Positions 17,921 to 26,075 of a DNA stretch of 64,000 bases are shown piece after piece. The DNA is from Cyanobacteria bacterium FACHB-63. Lineage in GTDB: Bacteria > Cyanobacteriota > Cyanobacteriia > Leptolyngbyales > Leptolyngbyaceae. A program made the translations under genes and the position numbers. Every line of letters begins with the position of its first letter. Within the stretch, counting starts at the first letter, position 1. The stretch covers positions 183,566 through 247,565 of the forward strand of contig JACJNX010000046.1 of the NCBI GenBank assembly GCA_014695255.1. The letters are read 5' to 3'. The notes beneath the pieces were generated by a model. That model was not told the origin of the DNA, did not search any database, and saw only the letters and a program-made list of their open reading frames with translations.

Positions 17921-18829
17921 ATGAAGCAGGTTCTAGGAATTGATCTCGGTGGAACGGCGATTAAGCTAGGGCAGTTTGAGAGCGATGGCACCTGTCTGCG
18001 ATCGTGTTCGATTCCGACTCCACAGCCTGCAATTCCCGAAGCTGTCCTCGATGCGATCGTTGAGGCAATTGAGCAGCTTGATCCGAATCGAGAAGCGTGT
18101 GCGATCGGAGTTGGAATGCCAGGTCCGACTGATGCAGCGGGACGGATTGCGCGAATTGCGATTAATTTACCGGATTGGGTTGATGTGCCGCTGGCAGATT
18201 GGTTAGAAGCGAAAACCGGGCGACCGACGATCGCCGCGAACGATGCCAATTGTGCCGGATTGGGAGAGGCTTGGTTAGGAGCGGGGCGATCGTGTCGCAG
18301 TTTCATTTTGCTGACGCTGGGAACAGGAGTTGGCGGGGCGATTATTCTCAATGGTGAACTCTTTATCGGGCACAATGGCGCAGCAGGTGAACTAGGGCTG
18401 ATTAGTCTCGATGCGAATGGTACGCTCTGCAATAGCGGTAATCGTGGGTCGCTAGAGCAGCATCTCTCGATCGGGGCAATTCGCCGCCGCACCGGAAAAG
18501 AACCAGACGAGTTAGGGAGCTTGGCGCGATCGGGCGATTCAGAAGCGCTCTCGTTTTGGCGATCGTATGGGCGCGATTTGGGCGTTGGATTGACGAGCTT
18601 AGTGTATGTGCTGACCCCGGAAGCGATCGTCATCGGTGGCGGTGTGAGTGCGAGTGTGGAGTTTTTCTTACCGAGTGCGATCGATGAGATTGAACAGCGA
18701 GTCATGCCGACTTCGCGGGAAGGATTACGAATTTTGAGAGCAGAATTGGGAAATCGAGCCGGAATGGTTGGAGCCGCGAAGCTAGCACTCGACCGATATT
18801 GCACTGAAGAATTGAGATCAACCCGCTAG
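17921..18829 (+). CDS. ROK-family sugar kinase, glucokinase-like
   Basis: 302 residues. The ATP-binding phosphate-1 loop is GIDLGGTAIKLG; the sugar-binding region is AANDANCAGLGEAW with LLTLGTGVGGAIILNG and HNGAAGELG, and the adenosine motif is EAIVIGGGVS. Expected reaction: phosphorylation of glucose or a related hexose. The ROK zinc motif normally has CxCGxxGC; here it reads LCNSGNRGSLE, so the second and third Cys are Ser, a change that probably removes zinc. The ATG at 17921 starts the family domain directly. Its stop codon lies inside the first copy of a 33-bp direct repeat. Confidence 0.88.
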   Translation: MKQVLGIDLGGTAIKLGQFESDGTCLRSCSIPTPQPAIPEAVLDAIVEAIEQLDPNREACAIGVGMPGPTDAAGRIARIAINLPDWVDVPLADWLEAKTGRPTIAANDANCAGLGEAWLGAGRSCRSFILLTLGTGVGGAIILNGELFIGHNGAAGELGLISLDANGTLCNSGNRGSLEQHLSIGAIRRRTGKEPDELGSLARSGDSEALSFWRSYGRDLGVGLTSLVYVLTPEAIVIGGGVSASVEFFLPSAIDEIEQRVMPTSREGLRILRAELGNRAGMVGAAKLALDRYCTEELRSTR

Positions 18830-18851
18830 GATAGGTTTGATCTTCACTTTT
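18819..18851. repeat. 33-bp direct repeat, left copy
   Basis: Begins caacccgctaggatag and ends tttgatcttcactttt. It contains the stop codon of the ROK kinase gene. A copy with two or three changes lies at 19197-19230. Together they bracket the tandem-repeat block. Confidence 0.85.
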
Positions 18852-18918
18852 TTAGAGCCGTTTGGGGCTTTCGACAGCAAGATTGGTGCGTCAACTGAGA
18901 CAAATTGAGTTAAAAACA

Positions 18919-19086
18919 GGAATGTTGCTGTTTGAAGTGGGAATAGTCTTGCTCAAAGTAGGAATGTTTCGCTTCTGAACACGAATGTTGCTGTTTGAAG
19001 TGGGAATAGTCTTGCTCGAAGTAGGAATGTTTCGCTTCTGAACACGAATGTTGCTGTTTGAAGTGGGAATGTTCCGATTAAAAATA
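18919..19086. repeat. 21-bp tandem repeat, eight units (63-bp higher order)
   Basis: Eight consecutive 21-base units, most beginning ggaatgtt or ggaatagt. Three unit types alternate, so the block also has a 63-bp period: units 3 and 6 are identical and units 1-2 differ from 4-5 at two bases. The last unit decays. The length is a multiple of three and the minus-strand reading gives a seven-residue repeat with a central Ile-Pro-Thr, but that frame runs into the neighbouring gene and is not a credible protein. Confidence 0.9.
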
Positions 19087-19196
19087 GCAGTGACGCTGTT
19101 CTGAATGAGATGGGAGCGATCAAGCATGACAAACCGCATAGATAAAGCGATATTTCTTGCAGAGTGCCGCCACCCCCAGCGCCAAAGAATCTTTTT

Positions 19197-19230
19197 CAAC
19201 CCGTTAGGATAGAATTTGATCTTCACTTTT
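19197..19230. repeat. 33-bp direct repeat, right copy
   Basis: Begins caacccgttaggatag and ends tttgatcttcactttt, 34 bases with one extra base relative to the left copy at 18819. It lies 13 bases before the start codon of the aldo/keto reductase. Confidence 0.85.
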
Positions 19231-19243
19231 GACGCGATCGCAC

Positions 19244-20416
19244 ATGTTGTACCGACGTTTTGGACGCACTGAACTTCAGATGCCTGTATTTTCATGCGGG
19301 GGAATGCGCTATCAATACAAATGGCAAGATGTCCCTCGCGATCAGGTTCCAGCGGACAATCAAGCAAATTTAGAAGCCACCATTCGACGAGCATTCGAGT
19401 TAGGAATTCACCACATCGAAACTGCACGCGGCTATGGATCTTCAGAGATGCAGTTGGGTCAAATTTTGCCAAAACTCCCCCGCGAAAAGCTAATTTCTCA
19501 AACCAAAGTTGTGCCAATGGCAGATCCAAAGGCATTTCGCAATACGTTTGAACGATCGCTCAAATACCTCAAATTAGATTACGTCGATCTCTTGGGACTG
19601 CATGGAATTAACAACGCAGAAACGCTAGAACAGGCACTACGCTGCTTGGAAGTCGTGCGAGAGCTACAAGACCAAGGAAAAGTTCGATCAGTGGGATTTT
19701 CCACGCACGGATCGAACGAGATTATTACCCAGGCGATCGAAACCGATCAGTTCGATTACGTCAATTTGCACTGGTACTACATCAATCAGCAAAACTGGAG
19801 CGCGATCGAAGCCGCAACCCGTCACGATATGGGCGTTTTCATCATCAGCCCCTCGAATAAAGGTGGAAATCTCTACGATCCCCCCAAGCGCTTAGTTGAT
19901 CTCTGTGCGCCGCTTTCCCCGATCGTGTTTAACAATCTCTTCTGTCTGAGCCATCCGCAAGTCCACACCCTCAGCATCGGAGCCGCAAAACCGAGCGATT
20001 TCGATGAACACCTGAAAACCTTAGACCTGCTTGATCGCGCCGATGACCTCCTCCCCCCGATTCTTGAGCGACTAGAGCAAGCGGCAATCGATCGTCTCGG
20101 TGCCGATTGGGTGAAACGCTGGCAAACCGGATTGCCCACGGTTGACGAAACCCCCGGACGGCTGAATCTGCACACAATTTTATGGCTACGAAATTTAGCG
20201 ATCGCTTACGATTTGGTCGATTACGCCAAAATGCGCTACAACCTCCTCGGTCAAGGCAGCCACTGGTTTCCGGGAGCGCGGGTCAATGAAATCGACATCG
20301 CCACCCTACGATCCTGTTTAGCCGCCAGTCCCTTTGCCGATCGCATCCCCGAATTACTGCACGAAACCCACCAACTGCTAGGCGGAGAAGCCGTCAAGCG
20401 ATTATCCGAGCAATAA
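19244..20416 (+). CDS. aldo/keto reductase, long cyanobacterial type
   Basis: 390 residues. Residues 1-250 form the aldo/keto reductase barrel: FGRTELQMPVFSCGGMRYQY, the Tyr/Asp region HHIETARGYGSSEMQLG, LISQTKV with the catalytic Lys, DLLGLHGINN with the His, and a TLSIGAAKPSDFDEH cofactor region. About 110 extra C-terminal residues follow; in related bacterial proteins this part carries an iron-sulfur Cys cluster, but that Cys spacing is absent here. The ATG at 19244 begins the domain; no clear Shine-Dalgarno is seen. The promoter side of this gene is the right copy of a direct repeat. Confidence 0.88.
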   Translation: MLYRRFGRTELQMPVFSCGGMRYQYKWQDVPRDQVPADNQANLEATIRRAFELGIHHIETARGYGSSEMQLGQILPKLPREKLISQTKVVPMADPKAFRNTFERSLKYLKLDYVDLLGLHGINNAETLEQALRCLEVVRELQDQGKVRSVGFSTHGSNEIITQAIETDQFDYVNLHWYYINQQNWSAIEAATRHDMGVFIISPSNKGGNLYDPPKRLVDLCAPLSPIVFNNLFCLSHPQVHTLSIGAAKPSDFDEHLKTLDLLDRADDLLPPILERLEQAAIDRLGADWVKRWQTGLPTVDETPGRLNLHTILWLRNLAIAYDLVDYAKMRYNLLGQGSHWFPGARVNEIDIATLRSCLAASPFADRIPELLHETHQLLGGEAVKRLSEQ

Positions 20417-20519
20417 CCATTGAGAAATTTATTCTAATTAAACGGCTCAAACTTTTTCCGACAAGGTAAAGTAAGTAGATTCGTTTTATTGCCCTCAGTG
20501 CAGACACTGAATTTTTCTC

Positions 20520-21059
20520 GTGATAGCCATCTACCCCGGCAGCTTTGACCCGATTACCTACGGACATCTCGACATTATCAAGCGAGGTGCGCTATTGTTC
20601 GATCGCGTCATTGTCGCCGTGTTGCGAAATCCCAACAAAACCCCACTCTTTAGCGTTCAAGAGCGCCTCGATCAAATCAAAATCGCGGCTCACCACCTTC
20701 CCAACGTTGAAGTCGATAGTTTTGAAGGGTTAACTGTGACTTACGCTCAAATGCGGGGAGCGACCGCCCTGATTCGAGGATTACGCGCTGTCTCAGACTT
20801 TGAGATGGAGTTGCAGATGGCACACACCAATAAGACGTTATCGACTCAAATCGAGACCGTATTTCTTGCGACCTCGAACGAGTACAGCTTCCTCAGCAGC
20901 AGTGTGGTCAAAGAAATCGCCCGCTTTAGCGGATCGATCGATCACCTGGTTCCTACCCACGTCGCCGAAGATATTTACCGATGTTACGCCAAGATCCACC
21001 CAGCATCACCCCAGACGGAGTCAACCCCAGCGATCGTCGCCCAGACGTACAGCGAGTAG
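20520..21059 (+). CDS. coaD: phosphopantetheine adenylyltransferase
   Basis: Catalyses the fourth step of coenzyme A synthesis: 4'-phosphopantetheine plus ATP gives dephospho-CoA and pyrophosphate. The nucleotidyltransferase motifs are [18 protein letters not shown] (HxGH-type, here TYGH), [20 protein letters not shown] and the C-terminal [18 protein letters not shown]. The start is a GTG at 20520. The C-terminus is about 15 residues longer than the E. coli enzyme. It overlaps the next gene by 79 bases, so the two are likely one operon. Confidence 0.95.
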   Translation: MIAIYPGSFDPITYGHLDIIKRGALLFDRVIVAVLRNPNKTPLFSVQERLDQIKIAAHHLPNVEVDSFEGLTVTYAQMRGATALIRGLRAVSDFEMELQMAHTNKTLSTQIETVFLATSNEYSFLSSSVVKEIARFSGSIDHLVPTHVAEDIYRCYAKIHPASPQTESTPAIVAQTYSE

Positions 21060-21667
21060 GCAGTCTCGATATTCAACGAGAACTGAATCGGCTAGAGGAA
21101 ATGCTTCTCGATAGCCCCCGGATTCCCCTGTCTCGCCGGACGCTAATCGACGAGGAACAGTTTCTCGATCAGTTAGATCTGGTGCGGTTGAGCTTACCAG
21201 AGGCGTTTCACGAAGCGGTAGAGATCGCGCAGCATCGCGATGAGATTTTGGATCAGGCGGAGCAGTACGCTCAAGAGATTGTCGAAGAGGCAGAACGCCG
21301 CGCCGCTCTGATGATGAATGAAACTGGAATTATTCAGCGAGCCGAGCAAGAAGCGCAGCAGATTCGCAATGCGGTGCAGCAGGAGTGTGAAGCGGTGCAG
21401 CAGCAAACTCTGGCACAAATCGAACAGATGCGAAGACAAGCGCAGCAGGATTTAGAAGAAATGCGGCGACTGGCGATCGAAGAAAGCGAAGATGTCCAAA
21501 ACGGTGCAGATGAATACGCCGATAAGGTTTTACGCGATATGGAAGCGCAGATGAGCGAAATGCTGCGAATTGTGCGAAATGGTCGCGCTCAGTTGCAGAT
21601 CAATCAGCCACAACCGCCATCGATTCCGAAACCGAAGGGGAATGTGGGCGATCGTAAGGTGCAGTAA
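20981..21667 (+). CDS. coiled-coil protein, DivIVA/AtpF-like
   Basis: 228 residues, almost entirely helical. After a variable N-terminus, a conserved segment (about residues 29-75: [20 protein letters not shown] followed by [20 protein letters not shown]) leads into a long heptad region rich in Gln, Glu and Ala (about 85-200), then a Pro-rich tail. This layout is that of the cyanobacterial DivIVA-like proteins often found behind coaD. No membrane segment. A role in membrane or division-site scaffolding is possible but not shown. The ATG at 20981 lies deep inside coaD; a later start cannot be excluded. Confidence 0.75.
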   Translation: MLRQDPPSITPDGVNPSDRRPDVQRVGSLDIQRELNRLEEMLLDSPRIPLSRRTLIDEEQFLDQLDLVRLSLPEAFHEAVEIAQHRDEILDQAEQYAQEIVEEAERRAALMMNETGIIQRAEQEAQQIRNAVQQECEAVQQQTLAQIEQMRRQAQQDLEEMRRLAIEESEDVQNGADEYADKVLRDMEAQMSEMLRIVRNGRAQLQINQPQPPSIPKPKGNVGDRKVQ

Positions 21668-21732
21668 GCGATCGAGCTTGTTAGAACACTTCGACGTGCG
21701 TTCCCATATCGATGAATTCGATCACAACAATT

Positions 21733-21758
21733 CTCACCAAATTATGAAATTTGGTGAG
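21733..21758. terminator. hairpin between convergent genes
   Basis: ctcaccaaatt pairs perfectly with aatttggtgag over 11 bp around an ATGA loop, between the DivIVA-like gene and fabI. Probably a bidirectional terminator, though T-runs are weak. Confidence 0.65.
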
Positions 21759-21785
21759 AGCGTTGATATTAACTCAGGGCTTGTA

Positions 21786-22583
21786 TTACTCCGCCGCTTT
21801 TGATCCGGTCATTCCCATGATTTCGTAGCCCGCATCGACGTAAATCACTTGTCCAGTAATGCCGCTCGACAAGTCACTGCAGAGAAACGCTGCCGTGTTA
21901 CCGACTTCAATCTGAGTCACAGTCCGACGCAGTGGCGCAACCTCCTCGACGTGGTGAATCATATCGAGAATGCCACCGACCGCAGAAGAAGCTAATGTGC
22001 GAATGGGACCTGCTGAAATCGCATTCACACGAATACTGTTCTGACCGAGCTCTGATGCGAGATAACGCACATTCATTTCTAGGGCAGCTTTGGCGATCCC
22101 CATGACGTTGTAGTTCGGAATTACTTTTACGCCACCCAAGTAAGTTAGGGTGACAATGCTACCGCCCTCGGTCATCAGGGGTTTGGCGGCTCCGGCAAGC
22201 TGGATTAGTGAGTAAGCACTGACATCGAGCGCAAGGGAAAATCCACTGCGCGAAGTGTTGGAGAAGTCCCCAGATAAATCTTCTCGGTTGGCAAAGGCAA
22301 GACAGTGAATCAGGATGTCTAATTTGCCCCATTTGTCGCGCACGGTGTTAAATGCAGATTCGATCTGAGCCTCATCCTGCACATTCAACGGTAGGAATAA
22401 ACTCGGCTGCAAAGATTCGGTCAGTTCTGCGACTTTCTTTTCTGCTTTGCCTTTTTCGTCGGGTAGATAAGTAATTCCAATGTTTGCGCCTGCTTTGTGT
22501 AACTGTTGAGCAATGCCCCATGCGATCGATCTATTGTTGGCAATTCCCGTTACAAGTGCGTTTTTTCCAGTCAGGTCTAGCAT
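21786..22583 (-). CDS. fabI: enoyl-[acyl-carrier-protein] reductase (NADH)
   Basis: Last step of each fatty-acid elongation cycle, reducing trans-2-enoyl-ACP. This is a divergent SDR: the nucleotide-binding loop is GIANNRSIAWGIA, the catalytic pair is Tyr-x6-Lys in NYNVMGIAKAALEMNVRYLA, and IRVNAISAGPIRTLAS is the substrate-loop region. 265 residues, slightly longer than average because of a C-terminal extension. Stands alone on its strand, between two hairpins. Confidence 0.96.
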   Translation of the reverse strand: MLDLTGKNALVTGIANNRSIAWGIAQQLHKAGANIGITYLPDEKGKAEKKVAELTESLQPSLFLPLNVQDEAQIESAFNTVRDKWGKLDILIHCLAFANREDLSGDFSNTSRSGFSLALDVSAYSLIQLAGAAKPLMTEGGSIVTLTYLGGVKVIPNYNVMGIAKAALEMNVRYLASELGQNSIRVNAISAGPIRTLASSAVGGILDMIHHVEEVAPLRRTVTQIEVGNTAAFLCSDLSSGITGQVIYVDAGYEIMGMTGSKAAE

Positions 22584-22683
22584 GGTCTTCTACCGTGGTA
22601 AGCATTTATGAGGATACCAGAATCCGACACGCCATAATTGAACTGATCGAGCCGGATAGAACAGAACCGTGAGACATGAAAAA

Positions 22684-22707
22684 GCTCGATCGCCTTAACG
22701 ATCGAGC
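22684..22707 (-). terminator. rho-independent terminator of psb30
   Basis: gctcgatcg pairs with cgatcgagc over 9 bp around a six-base loop. On the minus strand it is followed by TTTTTC, placing it downstream of the small gene ending at 22781. Confidence 0.8.
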
Positions 22708-22780
22708 CTTGGAGCTACTCTCTCTTAAATCTGATAAAACTTCTAGTCACACAATCCTTCAGTCACACCATACCGGAGGC

Positions 22781-22909
22781 TTACAGATCGCCACCCCGAA
22801 GTGCCAACAAAAAGATTACAACTGGACCTGCCAGCATAACCATGGCAACCAAGGTCACTTGAACAAGCGCTTCAAAGTTCACGTCGTTCAGAAAACTCAA
22901 AAACTCCAT
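22781..22909 (-). CDS. psb30: photosystem II protein Psb30 (Ycf12)
   Basis: A 42-residue single-span membrane protein: short N-terminus (MEFLSFLNDVNFEAL), a transmembrane helix ending in MVMLAGPVVIFLLAL, and the C-terminus RGGDL. The GPxxIFLL core and the RGGDL-type end fit Psb30/Ycf12, a peripheral low-mass subunit of photosystem II. A purine-rich GGGGGGACAG precedes the ATG and a terminator follows, so it is a complete monocistronic unit. The antisense frame over it on the plus strand is not credible. Confidence 0.82.
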   Translation of the reverse strand: MEFLSFLNDVNFEALVQVTLVAMVMLAGPVVIFLLALRGGDL

Positions 22910-23131
22910 CTGTCCCCCCGTATGCTCTAAGCTCTATATAAAATTCGTGAAGCTTCGATACAAGTTATTTTATCGGTCGATCGCGCCGTTCTTAAGGAAG
23001 TTCACAAAACTCAACGAAACTCAAAACCAGTCATACAAAAATTCACCAGATCAGATTTTAGTTGGCTTCGGTTGTCGAATTGCTACACTCGGAGCTATAC
23101 AAATGGGTGACGTGCTATAACACCAGGCGTT

Positions 23132-23836
23132 ATGGAAATCTTGATTGTCGAAGACGAAGCGGAAATCGCTCAACTGATTCAACTCTACCTGGAAAAAGAG
23201 GGATTTTCATGTCGTACCTGTCGCGATGGAATCTCTGCTTTACAGATTTTTCAGGAGCAAAAGCCTGACCTGATTATTCTTGATTTGATGATTCCTGGAC
23301 TCGACGGACTGGAAGTTTGCGCTCGCGTTCGTCAAAAACCTGGAAGTAAAGACCCGTTTATCTTGATGCTGACCGCAAAAGGCGAAGAACTCGATCGCAT
23401 CATCGGATTATCGACGGGTGCAGATGATTATATGGTCAAGCCCTTCAGCCCCAAGGAATTAGTGGCGCGAGTTCGAGCGCTGCTGCGTCGTACCATGCGC
23501 CAGGGAGGACAAACGCAGGTTTACCGCACTCAAAACTTCATTCTCGATGTGGATCAGCGATCGGCGGTACGCCAGAAGGACGATCGCACCGAGCCTTTGG
23601 ATCTGACCACGCTAGAATTTGATCTGCTTTCCACCTTTATGAGCTACCCAGGGCGGGTCTGGAACCGAACTCAACTGATCGACAAGCTTTGGGGCAGCAA
23701 TTTTTTTGGAGATGAGCGCGTTGTCGATACGCATATTGCACGCCTGAGAAAAAAAATTGAACCTGACCCTGCAAATCCTACGTTTGTTAAGACGGTGATT
23801 GGGGTGGGTTATAGATTTGAAGACATTGCCACATGA
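23132..23836 (+). CDS. OmpR/PhoB-family response regulator
   Basis: 234 residues. The receiver domain (about 1-118) has the acidic pair in EILIVEDEAEIA, the phosphoacceptor Asp in DLIILDLMIPGLDG (about residue 51), the switch Thr in LMLTAKGEE and the Lys in DDYMVKPFSPKEL. The winged-helix DNA-binding domain (about 130-230) has TTLEFDLLSTFMSYPGRVW and DTHIARLRKKIEPDP. It would bind direct-repeat promoter sites when phosphorylated by the kinase encoded next. The stop overlaps an ATG that is the first copy of a 14-bp duplication. Confidence 0.94.
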   Translation: MEILIVEDEAEIAQLIQLYLEKEGFSCRTCRDGISALQIFQEQKPDLIILDLMIPGLDGLEVCARVRQKPGSKDPFILMLTAKGEELDRIIGLSTGADDYMVKPFSPKELVARVRALLRRTMRQGGQTQVYRTQNFILDVDQRSAVRQKDDRTEPLDLTTLEFDLLSTFMSYPGRVWNRTQLIDKLWGSNFFGDERVVDTHIARLRKKIEPDPANPTFVKTVIGVGYRFEDIAT

Positions 23837-23860
23837 GCAAGCCAAAATGAGCAAGCCAAA
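23833..23860 (+). repeat. 14-bp tandem duplication at the regulator/kinase junction
   Basis: atgagcaagccaaa occurs twice in a row. The first copy gives an ATGA overlap with the regulator stop but, in its own frame, ends after five codons. The second copy holds the kinase start codon in the correct frame. Confidence 0.9.
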
Positions 23861-24971
23861 CCTCCGCACTCGCTTATTTCTGTCCCACATGATCGTGATG
23901 GTCGTGGGGCTGAGTACCTTGATCACGGTGGGCAAGATTTATACCCCTCGCTTATTTTTGGTGCATCTAGAACAATTGCAAGGCATTGATTTTAGCGTGG
24001 TGCGGATCAAGGGGCGGCTGATCGATGGATTTGAATCCGCTTGGAGTCGGGGCGCGTTTTGGTCGGTGGTGGTCGGGGGGACAACGGCGATCGGGCTGAG
24101 CTACTGGGTGTCGAAGCGGATCATGCAGCCTTTGATTCAAATGGAGGAGATTACGCAGCGCTTTGCGGCAGGGCATCTAGAAGAGCGAGTCCCTGAAAAT
24201 GAAATTCCTGAACTCAATCGACTGGCTGAAAGCTTTAACCGGATGGCGCAAGACCTTGAAGGGGTGGAACAACGAAGACGCGATCTCGTTGGCGACCTTA
24301 CCCACGAACTTCGGACACCCCTTACAGTCATTGAGGGGTATTTGGAAGGGTTGGCGGACGGGACGATCGAGCCATCTGCTGACATTTATCAACGTCTTGT
24401 CAAAGAAACCGTGCGGTTGCGTCGTCTCGTCAATGATCTGCAAGAACTCTCAAAAGCAGAAGCAGGGTATCTCCCGATTCATCTCCAACCGTTAGCAATT
24501 CGTCCGTTGCTGGTGGCGATCGTGCAGAAATTTTCTGATCAACTGATGGAAGATAGCCCCACGCTCAGCGTAGATTGTCCAGAGTCTTTGCCGCTTGCCT
24601 CAGCCGATCCAGAACGAGTCGAGCAAGTGTTAATCAATCTAGTTGGCAATGCCTTACGCTACACGCCCCAAGGCAGCATCACTTTGAGAGCGTGGACAGA
24701 ACTAGAGCAGGTTTGGATTGCAGTCGAAGACACGGGGCAGGGAATTAAGCCTGAAGATTTGCCTCACGTCTTCGAGCGATTTTGGCGATCGGATCGGTCG
24801 CGCGATCGACATTCTGGTGGAACTGGCATCGGGCTTGCCATCTGTCGTCGGCTTGTGGAACTGCAAAAAGGCACGATTGAAGTAGAAAGCGAGGTTGGCA
24901 AAGGCAGTACATTTCGGTTTTCGCTGCCGATTGTGGCTGAAAAATCTAAGCTTCTATCGCTGCGAGAGTAA
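23847..24971 (+). CDS. membrane sensor histidine kinase with HAMP domain
   Basis: 374 residues. Two membrane segments (about 10-30 and 72-92) flank a short loop of about 40 residues, so the sensed signal is probably in or near the membrane. HAMP follows at about 94-145, then the H-box LTHELRTPLTVIEGYLEGL with the phosphorylated His, the N-box QVLINLVGNALRYTP, the G1 box VEDTGQGI, the F-box FERFWRSD and the G2 box GGTGIGLAI. Partner of the regulator directly upstream. I chose the second ATG of the tandem duplication because only that one is in frame. Confidence 0.94.
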   Translation: MSKPNLRTRLFLSHMIVMVVGLSTLITVGKIYTPRLFLVHLEQLQGIDFSVVRIKGRLIDGFESAWSRGAFWSVVVGGTTAIGLSYWVSKRIMQPLIQMEEITQRFAAGHLEERVPENEIPELNRLAESFNRMAQDLEGVEQRRRDLVGDLTHELRTPLTVIEGYLEGLADGTIEPSADIYQRLVKETVRLRRLVNDLQELSKAEAGYLPIHLQPLAIRPLLVAIVQKFSDQLMEDSPTLSVDCPESLPLASADPERVEQVLINLVGNALRYTPQGSITLRAWTELEQVWIAVEDTGQGIKPEDLPHVFERFWRSDRSRDRHSGGTGIGLAICRRLVELQKGTIEVESEVGKGSTFRFSLPIVAEKSKLLSLRE

Positions 24972-25060
24972 GGCTGTGTCACTGCTTCGAGATAGGAGAG
25001 ACACGGGCGTGTCAAATGAGTTTTTTACAGTAATAGGGTCACAATCCTTAACCCCCTGTT

Positions 25061-25177
25061 ATGCTTCCTATAGCTCTTGTTGTGTTTATCATTGGTGCAA
25101 TTACGTTTGGGGGACTTGCCTTCATACGTTACTTGTTCCCGCAAAGTCATCGCTCCTACTCCAACCGCAAACCCTAA
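25061..25177 (+). CDS. small single-span membrane protein
   Basis: A 38-residue frame beginning MLPIALVVFIIGAITFGGLA, clearly one membrane helix, followed by a basic tail. Its TAA is directly followed by the ATG of the alpha/beta hydrolase, with no base between, which suggests coupled translation. No known photosystem or cytochrome small subunit matches. No strong ribosome-binding site is seen. Real gene likely but not certain. Confidence 0.5.
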   Translation: MLPIALVVFIIGAITFGGLAFIRYLFPQSHRSYSNRKP

Positions 25178-25999
25178 ATGACGCGATCGACTGCCGCCAG
25201 CCTCGATGGATCACCGATTAAACTTGGCAAAGTAACGCTTCAGGTTGCCCATGCCCCCGGAAAATCTCCGGCGATTGTCTTTGTTCACGGTGGTCTGGGC
25301 AGCCGTTTGAATTGGTGTTTGCAGTGGGATTATTTTCGTTCACAGGGACAAGAAATTCTCACCTATGATTTGGCGGGGCATGGGCAGTCAGGGCGGTATC
25401 AGCGCTATTCGATCGGTCGGCATCGCCGCGATTTGACGCGACTGCTTCAGCATTTCAAGATTCAGCGCCCGATTTTGTGCTGTCATAGCTACGGGGTTCC
25501 CGTTGGATTGGAATGGGCGCGGCGATATGAAGCAACTGCACTGATTGCCATTGGAGGGGGGACTCACAATCTTACGCCTTGGTGGGAAATTCCTCTAATT
25601 AAGTTCTTTGCGCTCGGTGGACATCACCTTTATCGCTGGCAATTGGTTCAGGAATTGCTGCGATCGCTGATGGTTTCAGAGTCTAATGCAGCCTTGGTAG
25701 AGTTTCACGATCGCAATCAGGTTCCGAGTGATGCTCATCCTTACGAAGCGATTGAGGCGTTTTGGGGTTATGACGCGCAGCATCATCCGTTGAAGTGCCC
25801 CGTTACGGTGATTACAGGCGGCGATGACCCGATGTTTCCGCCCACCATGGGGCATCAGTGGTTAGCGAATTTGCTGCATGAGCAACCCCGAAGCAAGCAC
25901 ATTACGGTTTCAAACGTCGGGCATTTGGTGATGGCAGAGGCTCCTGAAGTTGTGAATCAAGCCATTTCAGATTGGATTCATGCAGACGTGAAAGCCTGA
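25178..25999 (+). CDS. alpha/beta hydrolase
   Basis: 273 residues with the alpha/beta hydrolase fold. The oxyanion region is IVFVHGGLGSRLNW, the nucleophile elbow is LCCHSYGVPVGL (Ser in H-S-Y-G, with Cys in place of the usual first Gly), the acid is in VITGGDDPMFPP and the catalytic His is in VSNVGHLVMAE. No signal peptide. The cap between residues about 140 and 200 is short. Substrate unknown. It abuts the small membrane-protein gene upstream. Confidence 0.9.
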   Translation: MTRSTAASLDGSPIKLGKVTLQVAHAPGKSPAIVFVHGGLGSRLNWCLQWDYFRSQGQEILTYDLAGHGQSGRYQRYSIGRHRRDLTRLLQHFKIQRPILCCHSYGVPVGLEWARRYEATALIAIGGGTHNLTPWWEIPLIKFFALGGHHLYRWQLVQELLRSLMVSESNAALVEFHDRNQVPSDAHPYEAIEAFWGYDAQHHPLKCPVTVITGGDDPMFPPTMGHQWLANLLHEQPRSKHITVSNVGHLVMAEAPEVVNQAISDWIHADVKA

Positions 26000-26014
26000 C
26001 TGAATGTTTGTCAC

Positions 26015-26040
26015 AAAAAAGCCAAGGCTTTAACCTTGGC
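26015..26040 (-). terminator. rho-independent terminator
   Basis: gccaagg pairs with ccttggc around a six-base loop; on the minus strand TTTTTTG follows. It ends the two-gene secreted-protein unit (26076-27119). Confidence 0.8.
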
Positions 26041-26075
26041 AGCAGTAAATTGAGGTAACTAGAGGAGAAACAAGG

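Noticed and set aside
17857..18804. Minus-strand frame of 315 residues over the ROK gene
   Set aside because: Ser/Pro/Arg-rich shadow of a well-defined kinase with all family motifs on the plus strand.
18919..19086. CRISPR array
   Set aside because: The units are contiguous 21-mers with no spacers between them, and no cas gene is in the window.
18891..19535. Minus-strand frame containing the seven-residue Ile-Pro-Thr repeats
   Set aside because: It runs antisense through the first 290 bases of a clear aldo/keto reductase gene and has no ribosome-binding site; the repeats are better described as non-coding DNA.
22676..22930. Plus-strand frame of 84 residues
   Set aside because: Covers the terminator and the psb30 gene antisense; psb30 has a recognisable sequence, ribosome-binding site and terminator.
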